Source: CAISIP01 sp043759735
GTDB lineage: Bacteria; Pseudomonadota; Gammaproteobacteria; Burkholderiales; Burkholderiaceae_C
Assembly: GCA_043759735.1 (NCBI GenBank)
Contig: JAYUQC010000127.1
Coordinates: forward strand, 1 to 64,000
DNA length: 64,000 nt
Direction of reading: 5' to 3'
Numbering within the stretch: position 1 is the first letter of the stretch; every line of letters starts with the position of its first letter. The notes under the pieces were generated by a model that saw only the letters and a list, made by a program, of their open reading frames with translations, searched no databases and was not told where the DNA came from. The position numbers and the translations under genes were made by a program. Of the stretch, positions 16,974 to 24,743 are shown piece after piece.

Positions 16974-17552
16974 ATGAGCAACAAGAACCTGTCCACCGTC
17001 ACCACCGACCTGATCGAGTCGTACGGCAATACCGCCAAGAACATCATTCAGGCCTATCGCGTGGGCAACCAGCGCGTGGCACGCTTTGTCGATCAGCGTT
17101 GGGAAAAGGCCCTGACGCAATCGGCTACACAATTGCGTACCGACGTTCGCAAGAATGCCCTGGTCGCGCAAAAAAAGATCAGCGGCATCTACATCAAGGG
17201 CATCGACGTGACGTCTGACGGCGCCGATGTGGTCGTCAACAAGGTCGTCGAACTTGCGGGCAGGGGTGTGCAACAGGTTGCGGCCAATGCCAGCGCGTTC
17301 GAAAAGCGCACCGGCGTATCGACGCTGAACAGCCTGGCCAAGGCAACCGTTCCCGCGGCAACAGTCGTCAGCAGCCTGGCCGGAAAACTGGAGCAGCGTT
17401 CCGGCAGCCTGGCCAACACGGTCGGCGGAAAAAAAGCCACCGTCAAGGTCGTAGCCGTCAAACCCGCCGCAACGCGCAAGACTGCAACCACCCGCAGCAA
17501 GACCACGGCACGCCCGCCGACCAAGCCGCGCAAGACGCGCAAGGCAGCCTGA
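16974..17552 (+). CDS. Helical protein with H1-like basic tail (phasin-like, function unknown)
   Basis: This 192-residue protein has an N-terminal helical part (MSNKNLSTVTTDLIESYGNT..., about 1-140) whose pattern recalls phasins, and a C-terminal tail from about 150 dominated by Lys, Ala, Pro, Thr and Arg (motifs VKVVAVKPAAT, TRSKTTARPPTKPRKTRKAA). Such tails bind nucleic acid, as in histone H1-like proteins and in PhaM, which links polyhydroxybutyrate granules to the nucleoid. A link to granules is inference; no pha genes are here. The ATG at 16974 has an AAGGAG site, and a strong terminator follows. Confidence 0.7.
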   Translation: MSNKNLSTVTTDLIESYGNTAKNIIQAYRVGNQRVARFVDQRWEKALTQSATQLRTDVRKNALVAQKKISGIYIKGIDVTSDGADVVVNKVVELAGRGVQQVAANASAFEKRTGVSTLNSLAKATVPAATVVSSLAGKLEQRSGSLANTVGGKKATVKVVAVKPAATRKTATTRSKTTARPPTKPRKTRKAA

Positions 17553-17594
17553 TTTCTTTCTGATCACCGCACCGACCCCGGTGCGAGAATCAAC

Positions 17595-17620
17595 ACGGCC
17601 GGTCATCCGGCCGTTTTTTT
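17595..17620 (+). terminator. Rho-independent terminator
   Basis: ACGGCCGG at 17595-17602 and CCGGCCGT at 17607-17614 form an 8-bp stem with a TCAT loop, followed by a T run. It lies 42 bp after the basic-tailed protein gene and 35 bp before nudC. Confidence 0.9.
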
Positions 17621-17654
17621 GGTGCGATGATCTGGCGGAAAATGAGGCCACACC

Positions 17655-18497
17655 ATGCTGCGAACACCAGACCGATTCACGCCCCTGCTCGTCGCGGGAA
17701 ACCATGTCCATGCGTTCAATCTGGTGTTTTGTGGCGACACCGTGATGGTGCGCGAGCCCGACCTGCAACTGCATGTGGATCTGGACATGCATCCATTGCC
17801 GTACGATTGCCGCTTCGAGCCCGTCGGCAGTTTCGACGGCCAGTATTTTCGGGCGACCTGGGTCGTGCAGGGCAGCGAGCCGGCGCCGGGTCACGCATGG
17901 CGCAAGCTGCGCGCGCTGTTTGGTGTCGTCGACGACGCGCTGTTGTCCATCACCGGCCGTGCATTTCAGATCGTCGAGTGGGCGCGCACCCATCGTTTTT
18001 GCGGGGCTTGCGGCTCCCCAACCGCAGCGGTCGCCGGTGAGCGATGCGCACGCTGCCCTTCGTGCGGCCATCAGGCCTATCCGCGCATCTCGCCGGCGAT
18101 GATGGTCCTGATCCAGCGCGACGCGTCAATACTGCTGGCGCGCCACCTCAACTCGCCGACCGGGTTTTTCACGGCCTTGGCGGGTTTCGTCGAGGCCGGC
18201 GAATCGATCGAAGAGGCGATTCACCGCGAGGTTCGGGAGGAAGTCGGCCTGGAGGTCCGCGACGTCAGGTATTTCGGCAGCCAGCCCTGGCCGTTTCCGC
18301 ATTCGCTGATGGTCGCCTTCACAGCCCAATATGCCGGCGGCGATATTGTGCTGGACCGTTCAGAGATCGCCGAGGCGCGCTGGTTCGGACCCGACGATCC
18401 CATGCCGCCGATACCACCGCTGGGTTTGTCCATTGCCGGGCACCTGATCCATGCCTATCTGCCCCAGCGTCGTGACGGTGGTTCATCAGGGCTCTGA
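17655..18497 (+). CDS. nudC: NADH pyrophosphatase NudC (NAD-cap hydrolase)
   Basis: NudC hydrolyses NAD(H) to NMN(H) and AMP and removes NAD caps from RNA 5' ends. The 280-residue protein has a zinc ribbon starting at Cys116-x-x-Cys119 (FCGACG) and closing with CARCPSCG, a Nudix box spanning 177-199 (GFVEAGESIEEAIHREVREE...), and SQPWPFPHSLM after it, the motif that separates NADH pyrophosphatases from other Nudix enzymes. Its 3' end overlaps the convergent DUF2784 gene by 12 bp. Confidence 0.95.
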   Translation: MLRTPDRFTPLLVAGNHVHAFNLVFCGDTVMVREPDLQLHVDLDMHPLPYDCRFEPVGSFDGQYFRATWVVQGSEPAPGHAWRKLRALFGVVDDALLSITGRAFQIVEWARTHRFCGACGSPTAAVAGERCARCPSCGHQAYPRISPAMMVLIQRDASILLARHLNSPTGFFTALAGFVEAGESIEEAIHREVREEVGLEVRDVRYFGSQPWPFPHSLMVAFTAQYAGGDIVLDRSEIAEARWFGPDDPMPPIPPLGLSIAGHLIHAYLPQRRDGGSSGL

Positions 18498-18917
18498 TCG
18501 TTTGGGCCCGAAAGGCCGCGGGCGAACCCAGGTCCAGGCCAGCACCACCGCCAACGCAAACACGCTGTAGACAACAGCAAACACCCAGTTCGGCGCCTGG
18601 TAGTACAACAGCGCCTGTAACCAGTGGCCAATGAAGCTGCCCGGATACACCACGTCGCCCGCGCTGGCACGTAAATCCATCTCGAGCGTCGTCAGCGGGC
18701 AGACCTGGTCCAGCCAGGTCTGCGCGACGACAAAACCGATGGCCAGCATGTGGGCGATCCGGAACCAGGGATTGCGAACCCAGCGCCAACCGCGCCAGCC
18801 GCCGATCAGCACCAGCAGCAAAGCGCCGACGACGAACGCGACGAACAAGACATGCAGCAACAGCACGGCATCAGCCAACACCGACCCGATGGCGGGCGCA
18901 AAGACAGTCTGCGCCAT
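18486..18917 (-). CDS. DUF2784 membrane protein
   Basis: This 143-residue protein has three membrane helices and the DUF2784 pattern: LLLHVLFVAFVVGALLL, then RNPWFRIAHMLAIGFVVAQ, CPLTTLE and a FIGHWLQALLYYQAP segment before the last helix. Function unknown. It starts 22 bp after livF in the same direction and may be read through from the liv operon. Its 3' end overlaps nudC on the other strand. Confidence 0.88.
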   Translation of the reverse strand: MAQTVFAPAIGSVLADAVLLLHVLFVAFVVGALLLVLIGGWRGWRWVRNPWFRIAHMLAIGFVVAQTWLDQVCPLTTLEMDLRASAGDVVYPGSFIGHWLQALLYYQAPNWVFAVVYSVFALAVVLAWTWVRPRPFGPKRSEP

Positions 18918-18939
18918 GGCGAAAGAATGACAACGGCCG

Positions 18940-19656
18940 TTATTCGCCCAGGTAGGCGGCCCGAACTTTGGGGTCCTTGAGCATGACCTTGGCGTCGCCG
19001 CTCATGGTTATCAGGCCCGAGTCCATCACATAGGCGCGATTGGCCACACCCAGCGCCCGACTCGCGTTCTGCTCCACCAACAAGACGGTGACGCCCTGCG
19101 CATACACGTCGCGCACGACCTCGAAGATCTTGTCGACCATGATCGGCGACAGGCCCATCGACGGCTCGTCCATCAGCAGCACCCTGGGCCGGCTCATCAG
19201 TGCGCGACCCATGGCCAGCATCTGCTGCTCACCGCCGGACATAGTGCCGGCCAGCTGGTCGCGACGCTCCTTCAAGCGCGGGAAGATCGTGAAAACTTTT
19301 TCCACGTCCTGTTCGATGGCGTCGTTGTCCCGGCGGACGTAAGCGCCCATCTGCAGATTCTCGACAATCGTCATGCGGGCGAACACGCCTCGACCTTCCG
19401 GCACCATGGCCAGGCCCTGGCGGACCAGCTCCCAGGGGCCTTGCCCCTTGATGCTCTTGCCCAGGTATTCGATATCGCCGTCGTTGATGCCCAGTGTTCC
19501 GGTGATGGCCTTCATCGTGGTCGTCTTGCCAGCGCCGTTGGAGCCGATCAGCGTCACGAGTTCTCCTTCGTGCACCTCGAAATCAACGCCTTTGACGGCC
19601 TGGATGCCGCCATAGGAGACCTTCAGGCCACTGACCTTGAGAAGTGTGGCTGCCAT
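18940..19656 (-). CDS. livF: Branched-chain amino acid ABC transporter ATPase LivF
   Basis: One of two ATPases of a HAAT-type importer. The 238-residue chain has Walker A GSNGAGKTT at 38-46, signature MSGGEQQMLAMGRAL, Walker B VLLMDEPSMGLSP and the switch LVEQNA. The M-S-G-G-E-Q-Q form and 238-residue length are typical of LivF. It starts one base after the livG stop. Confidence 0.95.
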   Translation of the reverse strand: MAATLLKVSGLKVSYGGIQAVKGVDFEVHEGELVTLIGSNGAGKTTTMKAITGTLGINDGDIEYLGKSIKGQGPWELVRQGLAMVPEGRGVFARMTIVENLQMGAYVRRDNDAIEQDVEKVFTIFPRLKERRDQLAGTMSGGEQQMLAMGRALMSRPRVLLMDEPSMGLSPIMVDKIFEVVRDVYAQGVTVLLVEQNASRALGVANRAYVMDSGLITMSGDAKVMLKDPKVRAAYLGE

Positions 19657-19657
19657 G

Positions 19658-20428
19658 TCAATGTCCTCCGGTGCCCAGGTAGGCCTCGATCACTGTTTCG
19701 TTCTTCTGCACTTCCTGAGGCAGGCCCTCGGCAATCTGCTTGCCGTAATCGAGTACGGTCACTCGGTCGCACAGACCCATGACCAGCTTGACGTCGTGCT
19801 CGATCAGCAAGATGGTGCGCTTGTCGTTGCGGATCTGGTCGATCAGTTCGCGCAATTGCACTTTCTCGGTCGCATTCATACCAGCGGCCGGTTCGTCAAG
19901 CGCGATCAATTGGGGATCGGTCGCCAACGCGCGCGCAATTTCGAGCCGACGCTGATCACCGTAACTCAACGTGCGCGCTTTGTAATCGGCCAGTTTTCCA
20001 ATGCCGACATACTCCAGCAGTTCCTGGGAACGTTTGGCGATCGCGGCCTCTTCGTTGCGAAAGCTCGGTGTGCGGAACATTGCGCCTATCAGACCCGAGT
20101 GGGTGCGGATATGGCGTCCCACCATGACGTTTTCCAGCGCAGTCATCTCGGCAAAGAGCCGGATATTCTGGAACGTGCGCGCAATGCCGGCCTTGGCGAC
20201 CTCGTGCACGGCAGTCGGTTTGTACGGTTTGCCCGCCAGTTCAAACGTGCCGCTATCGGGCGTGTACAGGCCGGTGATCACATTGAAGAACGTGGTCTTG
20301 CCGGCGCCATTGGGGCCGATCAAGCCATAGACCTGGCCACGGGTGATGGTAATGCCGACATCGCTCAGTGCCTGCAATCCTCCAAAGCGCTTCGAGATTC
20401 CGGCGACTTTAAGAATGGTTTCTGTCAT
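19658..20428 (-). CDS. livG: Branched-chain amino acid ABC transporter ATPase LivG
   Basis: The 256-residue partner ATPase has Walker A GPNGAGKTT at 38-46, the LivG-specific GIARTFQNIRLF Q-loop segment, signature LSYGDQRRLEIARAL and Walker B LIALDEPAAGMN. Start 20428 (MTETILKV) is preferred over an upstream ATG because it matches the family N-terminus. It lies 10 bp after livM. Confidence 0.95.
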   Translation of the reverse strand: MTETILKVAGISKRFGGLQALSDVGITITRGQVYGLIGPNGAGKTTFFNVITGLYTPDSGTFELAGKPYKPTAVHEVAKAGIARTFQNIRLFAEMTALENVMVGRHIRTHSGLIGAMFRTPSFRNEEAAIAKRSQELLEYVGIGKLADYKARTLSYGDQRRLEIARALATDPQLIALDEPAAGMNATEKVQLRELIDQIRNDKRTILLIEHDVKLVMGLCDRVTVLDYGKQIAEGLPQEVQKNETVIEAYLGTGGH

Positions 20429-20438
20429 GTCGCTACCC

Positions 20439-21518
20439 TCAGTTGCTCGCCTGCAGCGACTTGCCATGCTCGGGGCTCGGCCACAGCCCGCGCGGGCGCA
20501 TCAGCATGATGGTGATCATGGCCAGCGCAATCAGCAATTGGCGCAGGATGGACGCGTCCAGCCGCCCCCCGGTAAAGGCCTGCAATGGACTGGCCACGTA
20601 ACGCAGCACTTCTGGCAGCGCCGCCAGCAGCAACGCGCCAAGCACCACGCCGGGCAGGTGGCCCAGACCGCCGAGCACCACCATGGAGACGATCATCACC
20701 GACTCCATCAACGTAAACGACTCGGGTGAGACGAAACCCTGGAACGACGCGAACAAGGCACCGCTGACGCCGCCGAAGGATGCCCCCATGCCGAACGCCA
20801 GTAGTTTGAGGTTGCGGGTGTTGATGCCCATCGCCTTGGCGGCGATTTCGTCTTCGCGGATTGCCATCCAGGCCCGGCCAACACGCGACAAGGCCAAGCG
20901 GTGGCTCAGTACGATACTGACCAGGACCAGGCCCAGGAACAGGTAGTAATACATCGCCACCGAGGTGAGTTCCAGGCCAAAAATGGAGGTCGACCGGCGC
21001 ATGTCGACGCCGAAGACCTGGAACGCATCGATGCCGCTCAGTCCTTTGGGGCCGTTGGTGATATTCACCGGATGGTCGAGATTGTTCAGGAACACCCGGA
21101 TGATCTCGCCAAAACCCAGTGTCACGATGGCCAGGTAGTCGCCGCGCAGCTTGAGCGTCGGCGCTCCCAGCAATACCCCGAACAGCGCGGCGACTCCGGC
21201 TGCCAGCGGAATGACGAGCAGGATCGGGGCATGGATGCCGTGCGGATACAGGGCGGCAATCCAAGAGAACGTATTGGTGAGATGGGGCGACGCCAGCAGC
21301 GCATACATGTAGGCGCCAACCGCAAAGAACGCGACATAGCCCAGGTCCAGCAGACCGGCGTACCCGACCACGATGTTCAGGCCGATGGCCAGCAGCACAT
21401 ACAGCAATGCTGTGTCGGCGATACGGACCCAGGCATTGCCGAACACCTGCAATCCCATAGGCAGCAGGACCAGCGCCAGGCCCGCGATGACGTACAGGAC
21501 GATCTTGTTGTTTTTCAT
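20439..21518 (-). CDS. livM: Branched-chain amino acid ABC transporter permease LivM
   Basis: The 359-residue inner-membrane permease has about nine helices and the LivM pattern ALGLNIVVGYAGLLDLGYVAF-type region (here AIGLNIVVGYAGLLDLG) and the cytoplasmic loop RVGRAWMAIREDEIAAKAMGI, which contacts the ATPases. Start 21518 follows GAGGAGAG. The gene follows livH after 13 bp. Confidence 0.95.
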   Translation of the reverse strand: MKNNKIVLYVIAGLALVLLPMGLQVFGNAWVRIADTALLYVLLAIGLNIVVGYAGLLDLGYVAFFAVGAYMYALLASPHLTNTFSWIAALYPHGIHAPILLVIPLAAGVAALFGVLLGAPTLKLRGDYLAIVTLGFGEIIRVFLNNLDHPVNITNGPKGLSGIDAFQVFGVDMRRSTSIFGLELTSVAMYYYLFLGLVLVSIVLSHRLALSRVGRAWMAIREDEIAAKAMGINTRNLKLLAFGMGASFGGVSGALFASFQGFVSPESFTLMESVMIVSMVVLGGLGHLPGVVLGALLLAALPEVLRYVASPLQAFTGGRLDASILRQLLIALAMITIMLMRPRGLWPSPEHGKSLQASN

Positions 21519-21531
21519 GTTGGTTCTCTCC

Positions 21532-22461
21532 TCAGGCGCGATCTGCCACACGCTCGCCCAGCAAGCCGGACGGGCGCAATGTCAGGATCACGATCAATAC
21601 GACGAAGGCAAAGATCTCCGAGTAGTGGCTGCCCAGCACACCACCGGTCAGGACGCCGATGTATCCGGAGCCGAGCGCTTCGATCACCCCGAGCAAGATG
21701 CCACCGACCACAGCACCAGCCAGATTGCCAATGCCGCCGAACACCGCGGCAGTGAAAGCCTTCAAGCCAGGCAGGAAACCCATCGCGTGCTGCACCGTGC
21801 CGTACTTCATCGCCAGCATGATGCCGGCGATCGCCGCCAGCACTGCACCAATCACGAAGGTTGCGGAAATAACGACGTCGGGTTTGACGCCCATCAGGGC
21901 CGCCACCCGCGGATTCTCTGCGGTGGCACGCATGGCGCGACCCAGAGAGGTGTAGTTGACCAGCCAGACCAGGGCCACCAGCAGGATGGCGGTCAGCGAC
22001 AGGATCAGCAGGTCGGTCGGTGATATCACCGCGCCGGCGATCTCGTAGGGTGTCGATGGCAACAGGGATGGAAATGGCTTGGGATTGGGTTTCCAGATGA
22101 TCATGGCCACCGTCTGCAGCAACAACGACATACCGATCGCCGTTATCAACGGCGCCAACCGGGGTGAATTGCGCAATGGCCGGTAGGCGACTTTTTCAAT
22201 CGTGAAGTTGAGCACCGCGGCGACCGTACACGCTACCAATGCAGAAATGATCAGGACCACCCAGCCCGCCATTCCGGGGAAGGCGGGCTGCAAGAGCCCG
22301 GCCACGGTCCAGGCGGTCAGCGCACCAAACATCAGCACTTCACCGTGCGCGAAGTTGATGAGCTGAATGATGCCGTACACCATGGTGTACCCCAGTGCGA
22401 CCAGCGCATACACGCTGCCCAGCACCAGCCCATTGATCATCTGCTGGAGAAAAATATCCAT
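21532..22461 (-). CDS. livH: Branched-chain amino acid ABC transporter permease LivH
   Basis: First gene of livHMGF. The 309-residue permease starts MDIFLQQMINGLVLGSVYAL, with the family motif YTMVYGIIQLINFAHGE and the ATPase-contact loop TSLGRAMRATAENPRVAALMG. An in-frame extension of 42 codons upstream is not conserved-looking. The matching periplasmic binding protein LivK is not in the window, so substrate choice (branched-chain amino acids, amides, urea or other) cannot be read from here. Confidence 0.94.
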   Translation of the reverse strand: MDIFLQQMINGLVLGSVYALVALGYTMVYGIIQLINFAHGEVLMFGALTAWTVAGLLQPAFPGMAGWVVLIISALVACTVAAVLNFTIEKVAYRPLRNSPRLAPLITAIGMSLLLQTVAMIIWKPNPKPFPSLLPSTPYEIAGAVISPTDLLILSLTAILLVALVWLVNYTSLGRAMRATAENPRVAALMGVKPDVVISATFVIGAVLAAIAGIMLAMKYGTVQHAMGFLPGLKAFTAAVFGGIGNLAGAVVGGILLGVIEALGSGYIGVLTGGVLGSHYSEIFAFVVLIVILTLRPSGLLGERVADRA

Positions 22462-22726
22462 GAATTGGTGCTCCGGTCTTATCGATTGGTGGTGCGGCAG
22501 AACCTGACACTTGTGGCGCCATATTGCGCTACGCAAAAACCGGAAAATGTTCCATCCCCGGTGTTGCAGATATTGAACCCTCCGCAATTCTAATGAGGCT
22601 GACCTGCGTGCCCGCGTCCAAAGCGCACGGGTTTACCCTTGTGGGTCATGCTGCGAACAGCAATGTGGATGCAAGCAAAACATGACCGCTTTCGCGCCAT
22701 TGCTTGCTGCGCTGCGCCGTGGCAGA

Positions 22727-24031
22727 TCAAGTCTTGCGTGCAGCAGCGTCGAGAGCGCGCAAGTGCGCCAGCTTGTCTGCAATGCGCGCCTCGAGCCCGC
22801 GCGGCACCGGCCGGTACCAATGCGGATCAACCATGCCCTGGGGCAGGTACCGGGCACCAGCGGCATACGCTTCGGGTTCGTCATGGGCATATCGGTAGCC
22901 GCTGCCATGGCCCAGATCCTTCATCAATGCGGTGGGCGCATTGCGCAGCTCTACGGGTACCTCGCGTGATTTGTCGTTCTTGATGAACGCCCGCGCCTCG
23001 TTGAAGGCCACGTACCCCGCATTGCTCTTGGGGGCGACTGCCAGGTAGAGCACGGCTTGCGCCAGTGCCAGTTCACCTTCTGGAGCTCCCAGCCGCTCGA
23101 AGGTCAACGCGGCATCGTTGGCAATCTGCAGCGCGCGCGGGTCGGCCAAGCCGATGTCCTCCCAGGCCATGCGCACGATGCGCCGCGACAGATAGCGCGC
23201 ATCGGCCCCGCCGTCGAGCATGCGACAGAGCCAGTACAGCGCGGCATCCGGACTTGAGCCCCGCACCGACTTGTGCAAGGCCGATATCTGGTCGTAAAAA
23301 TTGTCACCACCCTTGTCGAAACGCCGGGCGTTGAGTGTCAATGCGTCTTGCAGAAACTGGGCGTCCACCACCGCGACACCGGCCGCTTGCGCGGCCGTGC
23401 TGGTTTGCTCGAGCAGATTGAGCAGGCGGCGGGCGTCACCGTCGGCATACCCGACCAACGTGTCCACGGCCGCAGCGTCAAGTTGCAGATGGCCCAGCAC
23501 TTCACTCTGGGCGCGCCGCACCAACTGCGCGAGTTCATCGTCGGTGAGTGCCTGCAAAACATAGACCTGGGCCCGTGACAACAAGGCCGAGTTAACCTCG
23601 AACGAGGGGTTCTCTGTCGTCGCGCCGATAAAGGTGACCAGGCCCGATTCGACAAACGGCAACAGGCCATCCTGCTGGCTCTTGTTGAACCGATGGATCT
23701 CATCGACAAACAGGATGGTCTTCTTGCCCTGCGCAAGATTGAGCTCGGCCTGCTCCATCGACGCGCGGATTTCCTTGACCCCCGAGAACACTGCCGACAA
23801 GGCGATGAAGGCGTATCCAAAGGCACTCGCCGTCAGACGCGCCAGCGTTGTTTTTCCAACCCCGGGTGGCCCCCACAGAATCATCGAATGTGGTCGGCCC
23901 GATTCGAAGGCCAGACGCAACGGACGACCCCGACCGATCAGATGGGATTGTCCGATCACCGCATCCAGGCTTGCCGGTCGCAGCGCCTCGGCCAGCGGAG
24001 CAACGGGCTCGGATGAAAACAGCTCAGCCAT
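22727..24031 (-). CDS. rarA: Replication-associated recombination protein RarA (MgsA)
   Basis: RarA is an AAA+ ATPase that acts at stalled replication forks and interacts with SSB. The 434-residue protein has Walker A GPPGVGKTT at 54-62, Walker B FVDEIHRFNKSQQD, sensor 1 GATTENPSFE, and the C-terminal tetramerisation region ending in YLPQGM and YRPVPRGLEARI. It is third in the minus-strand series ftsK-lolA-rarA, 55 bp after lolA, an order common in proteobacteria. Confidence 0.96.
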   Translation of the reverse strand: MAELFSSEPVAPLAEALRPASLDAVIGQSHLIGRGRPLRLAFESGRPHSMILWGPPGVGKTTLARLTASAFGYAFIALSAVFSGVKEIRASMEQAELNLAQGKKTILFVDEIHRFNKSQQDGLLPFVESGLVTFIGATTENPSFEVNSALLSRAQVYVLQALTDDELAQLVRRAQSEVLGHLQLDAAAVDTLVGYADGDARRLLNLLEQTSTAAQAAGVAVVDAQFLQDALTLNARRFDKGGDNFYDQISALHKSVRGSSPDAALYWLCRMLDGGADARYLSRRIVRMAWEDIGLADPRALQIANDAALTFERLGAPEGELALAQAVLYLAVAPKSNAGYVAFNEARAFIKNDKSREVPVELRNAPTALMKDLGHGSGYRYAHDEPEAYAAGARYLPQGMVDPHWYRPVPRGLEARIADKLAHLRALDAAARKT

Positions 24032-24086
24032 GCTGCGGACCGGTGATCGTCAATGGCAACCGGCCGCGCCGCGCAGGCCGACCCCG

Positions 24087-24743
24087 TTATTGACGAATGA
24101 CATCCGCGCCGACCGGTGGCTTGAACTGGAACAAATCGGCCGGCAACACCGGGTTGACTTCGACCTTGTCGAAACGCAATTCGGAACGCTGGCCGAAGTT
24201 GTCCAGTATGTCCAGCACGGCCAGTGTCGGTGTCGCTGAATTGCCCCGGAAACCGACCCGGACCGATTGCAGTTGCCCGTCCTTGTTGTTGGGCGTCGCA
24301 AGCACCCATTGCAAGCCGTCCTTATCAGGTTGACCCTGCAGCGTGTACTCGGCCTTCACCACTGACAGGTCCGGGGCTGCGGCAATCAATGCTGCCGGCG
24401 TGGAGCCCAGCACCAACGCCTGTTTGCGCGCCGTCACCTGATTCAGATCCACGTCGTGCATCCACAAGGTCTGGCCGTCAGCCAGGATGGTTTGTTCGAA
24501 AGGCTTGCCATAGACAAAGCGGAACCGGTTCGGCCGCGAGAACGCGAAAGTCCCAGTCGATGTACGCGACCTGGCCGTCTGGCCGGCCCGCGCAGGCGCT
24601 GTCACCACCTGCGTAAACTCCGCGCGTCCGCTGGCAACACCCTTGACAAAACGCTCCAGGCTATCGAGCCCGTCGGCCCGTGCACCAGCACAAGCCAGCA
24701 CAGCCAGGAATGACACCATCAAAACCATCTGGCGCCGCATCAC
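24087..24743 (-). CDS. lolA: Outer-membrane lipoprotein carrier LolA
   Basis: LolA ferries lipoproteins across the periplasm from LolCDE to LolB. The 218-residue precursor has a signal peptide (MMRRQMVLMVSFLAVLACAG, cleavage around ARA-D), the RFRFVYGKPFEQTILADGQTLWMHD strand region typical of LolA, and late DILDNFGQRSELRFDKVEVN. Its ATG overlaps the ftsK stop by 4 bp. The partner genes lolC/E and lolD lie about 37 kb away in this window. Confidence 0.94.
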   Translation of the reverse strand: MMRRQMVLMVSFLAVLACAGARADGLDSLERFVKGVASGRAEFTQVVTAPARAGQTARSRTSTGTFAFSRPNRFRFVYGKPFEQTILADGQTLWMHDVDLNQVTARKQALVLGSTPAALIAAAPDLSVVKAEYTLQGQPDKDGLQWVLATPNNKDGQLQSVRVGFRGNSATPTLAVLDILDNFGQRSELRFDKVEVNPVLPADLFQFKPPVGADVIRQ

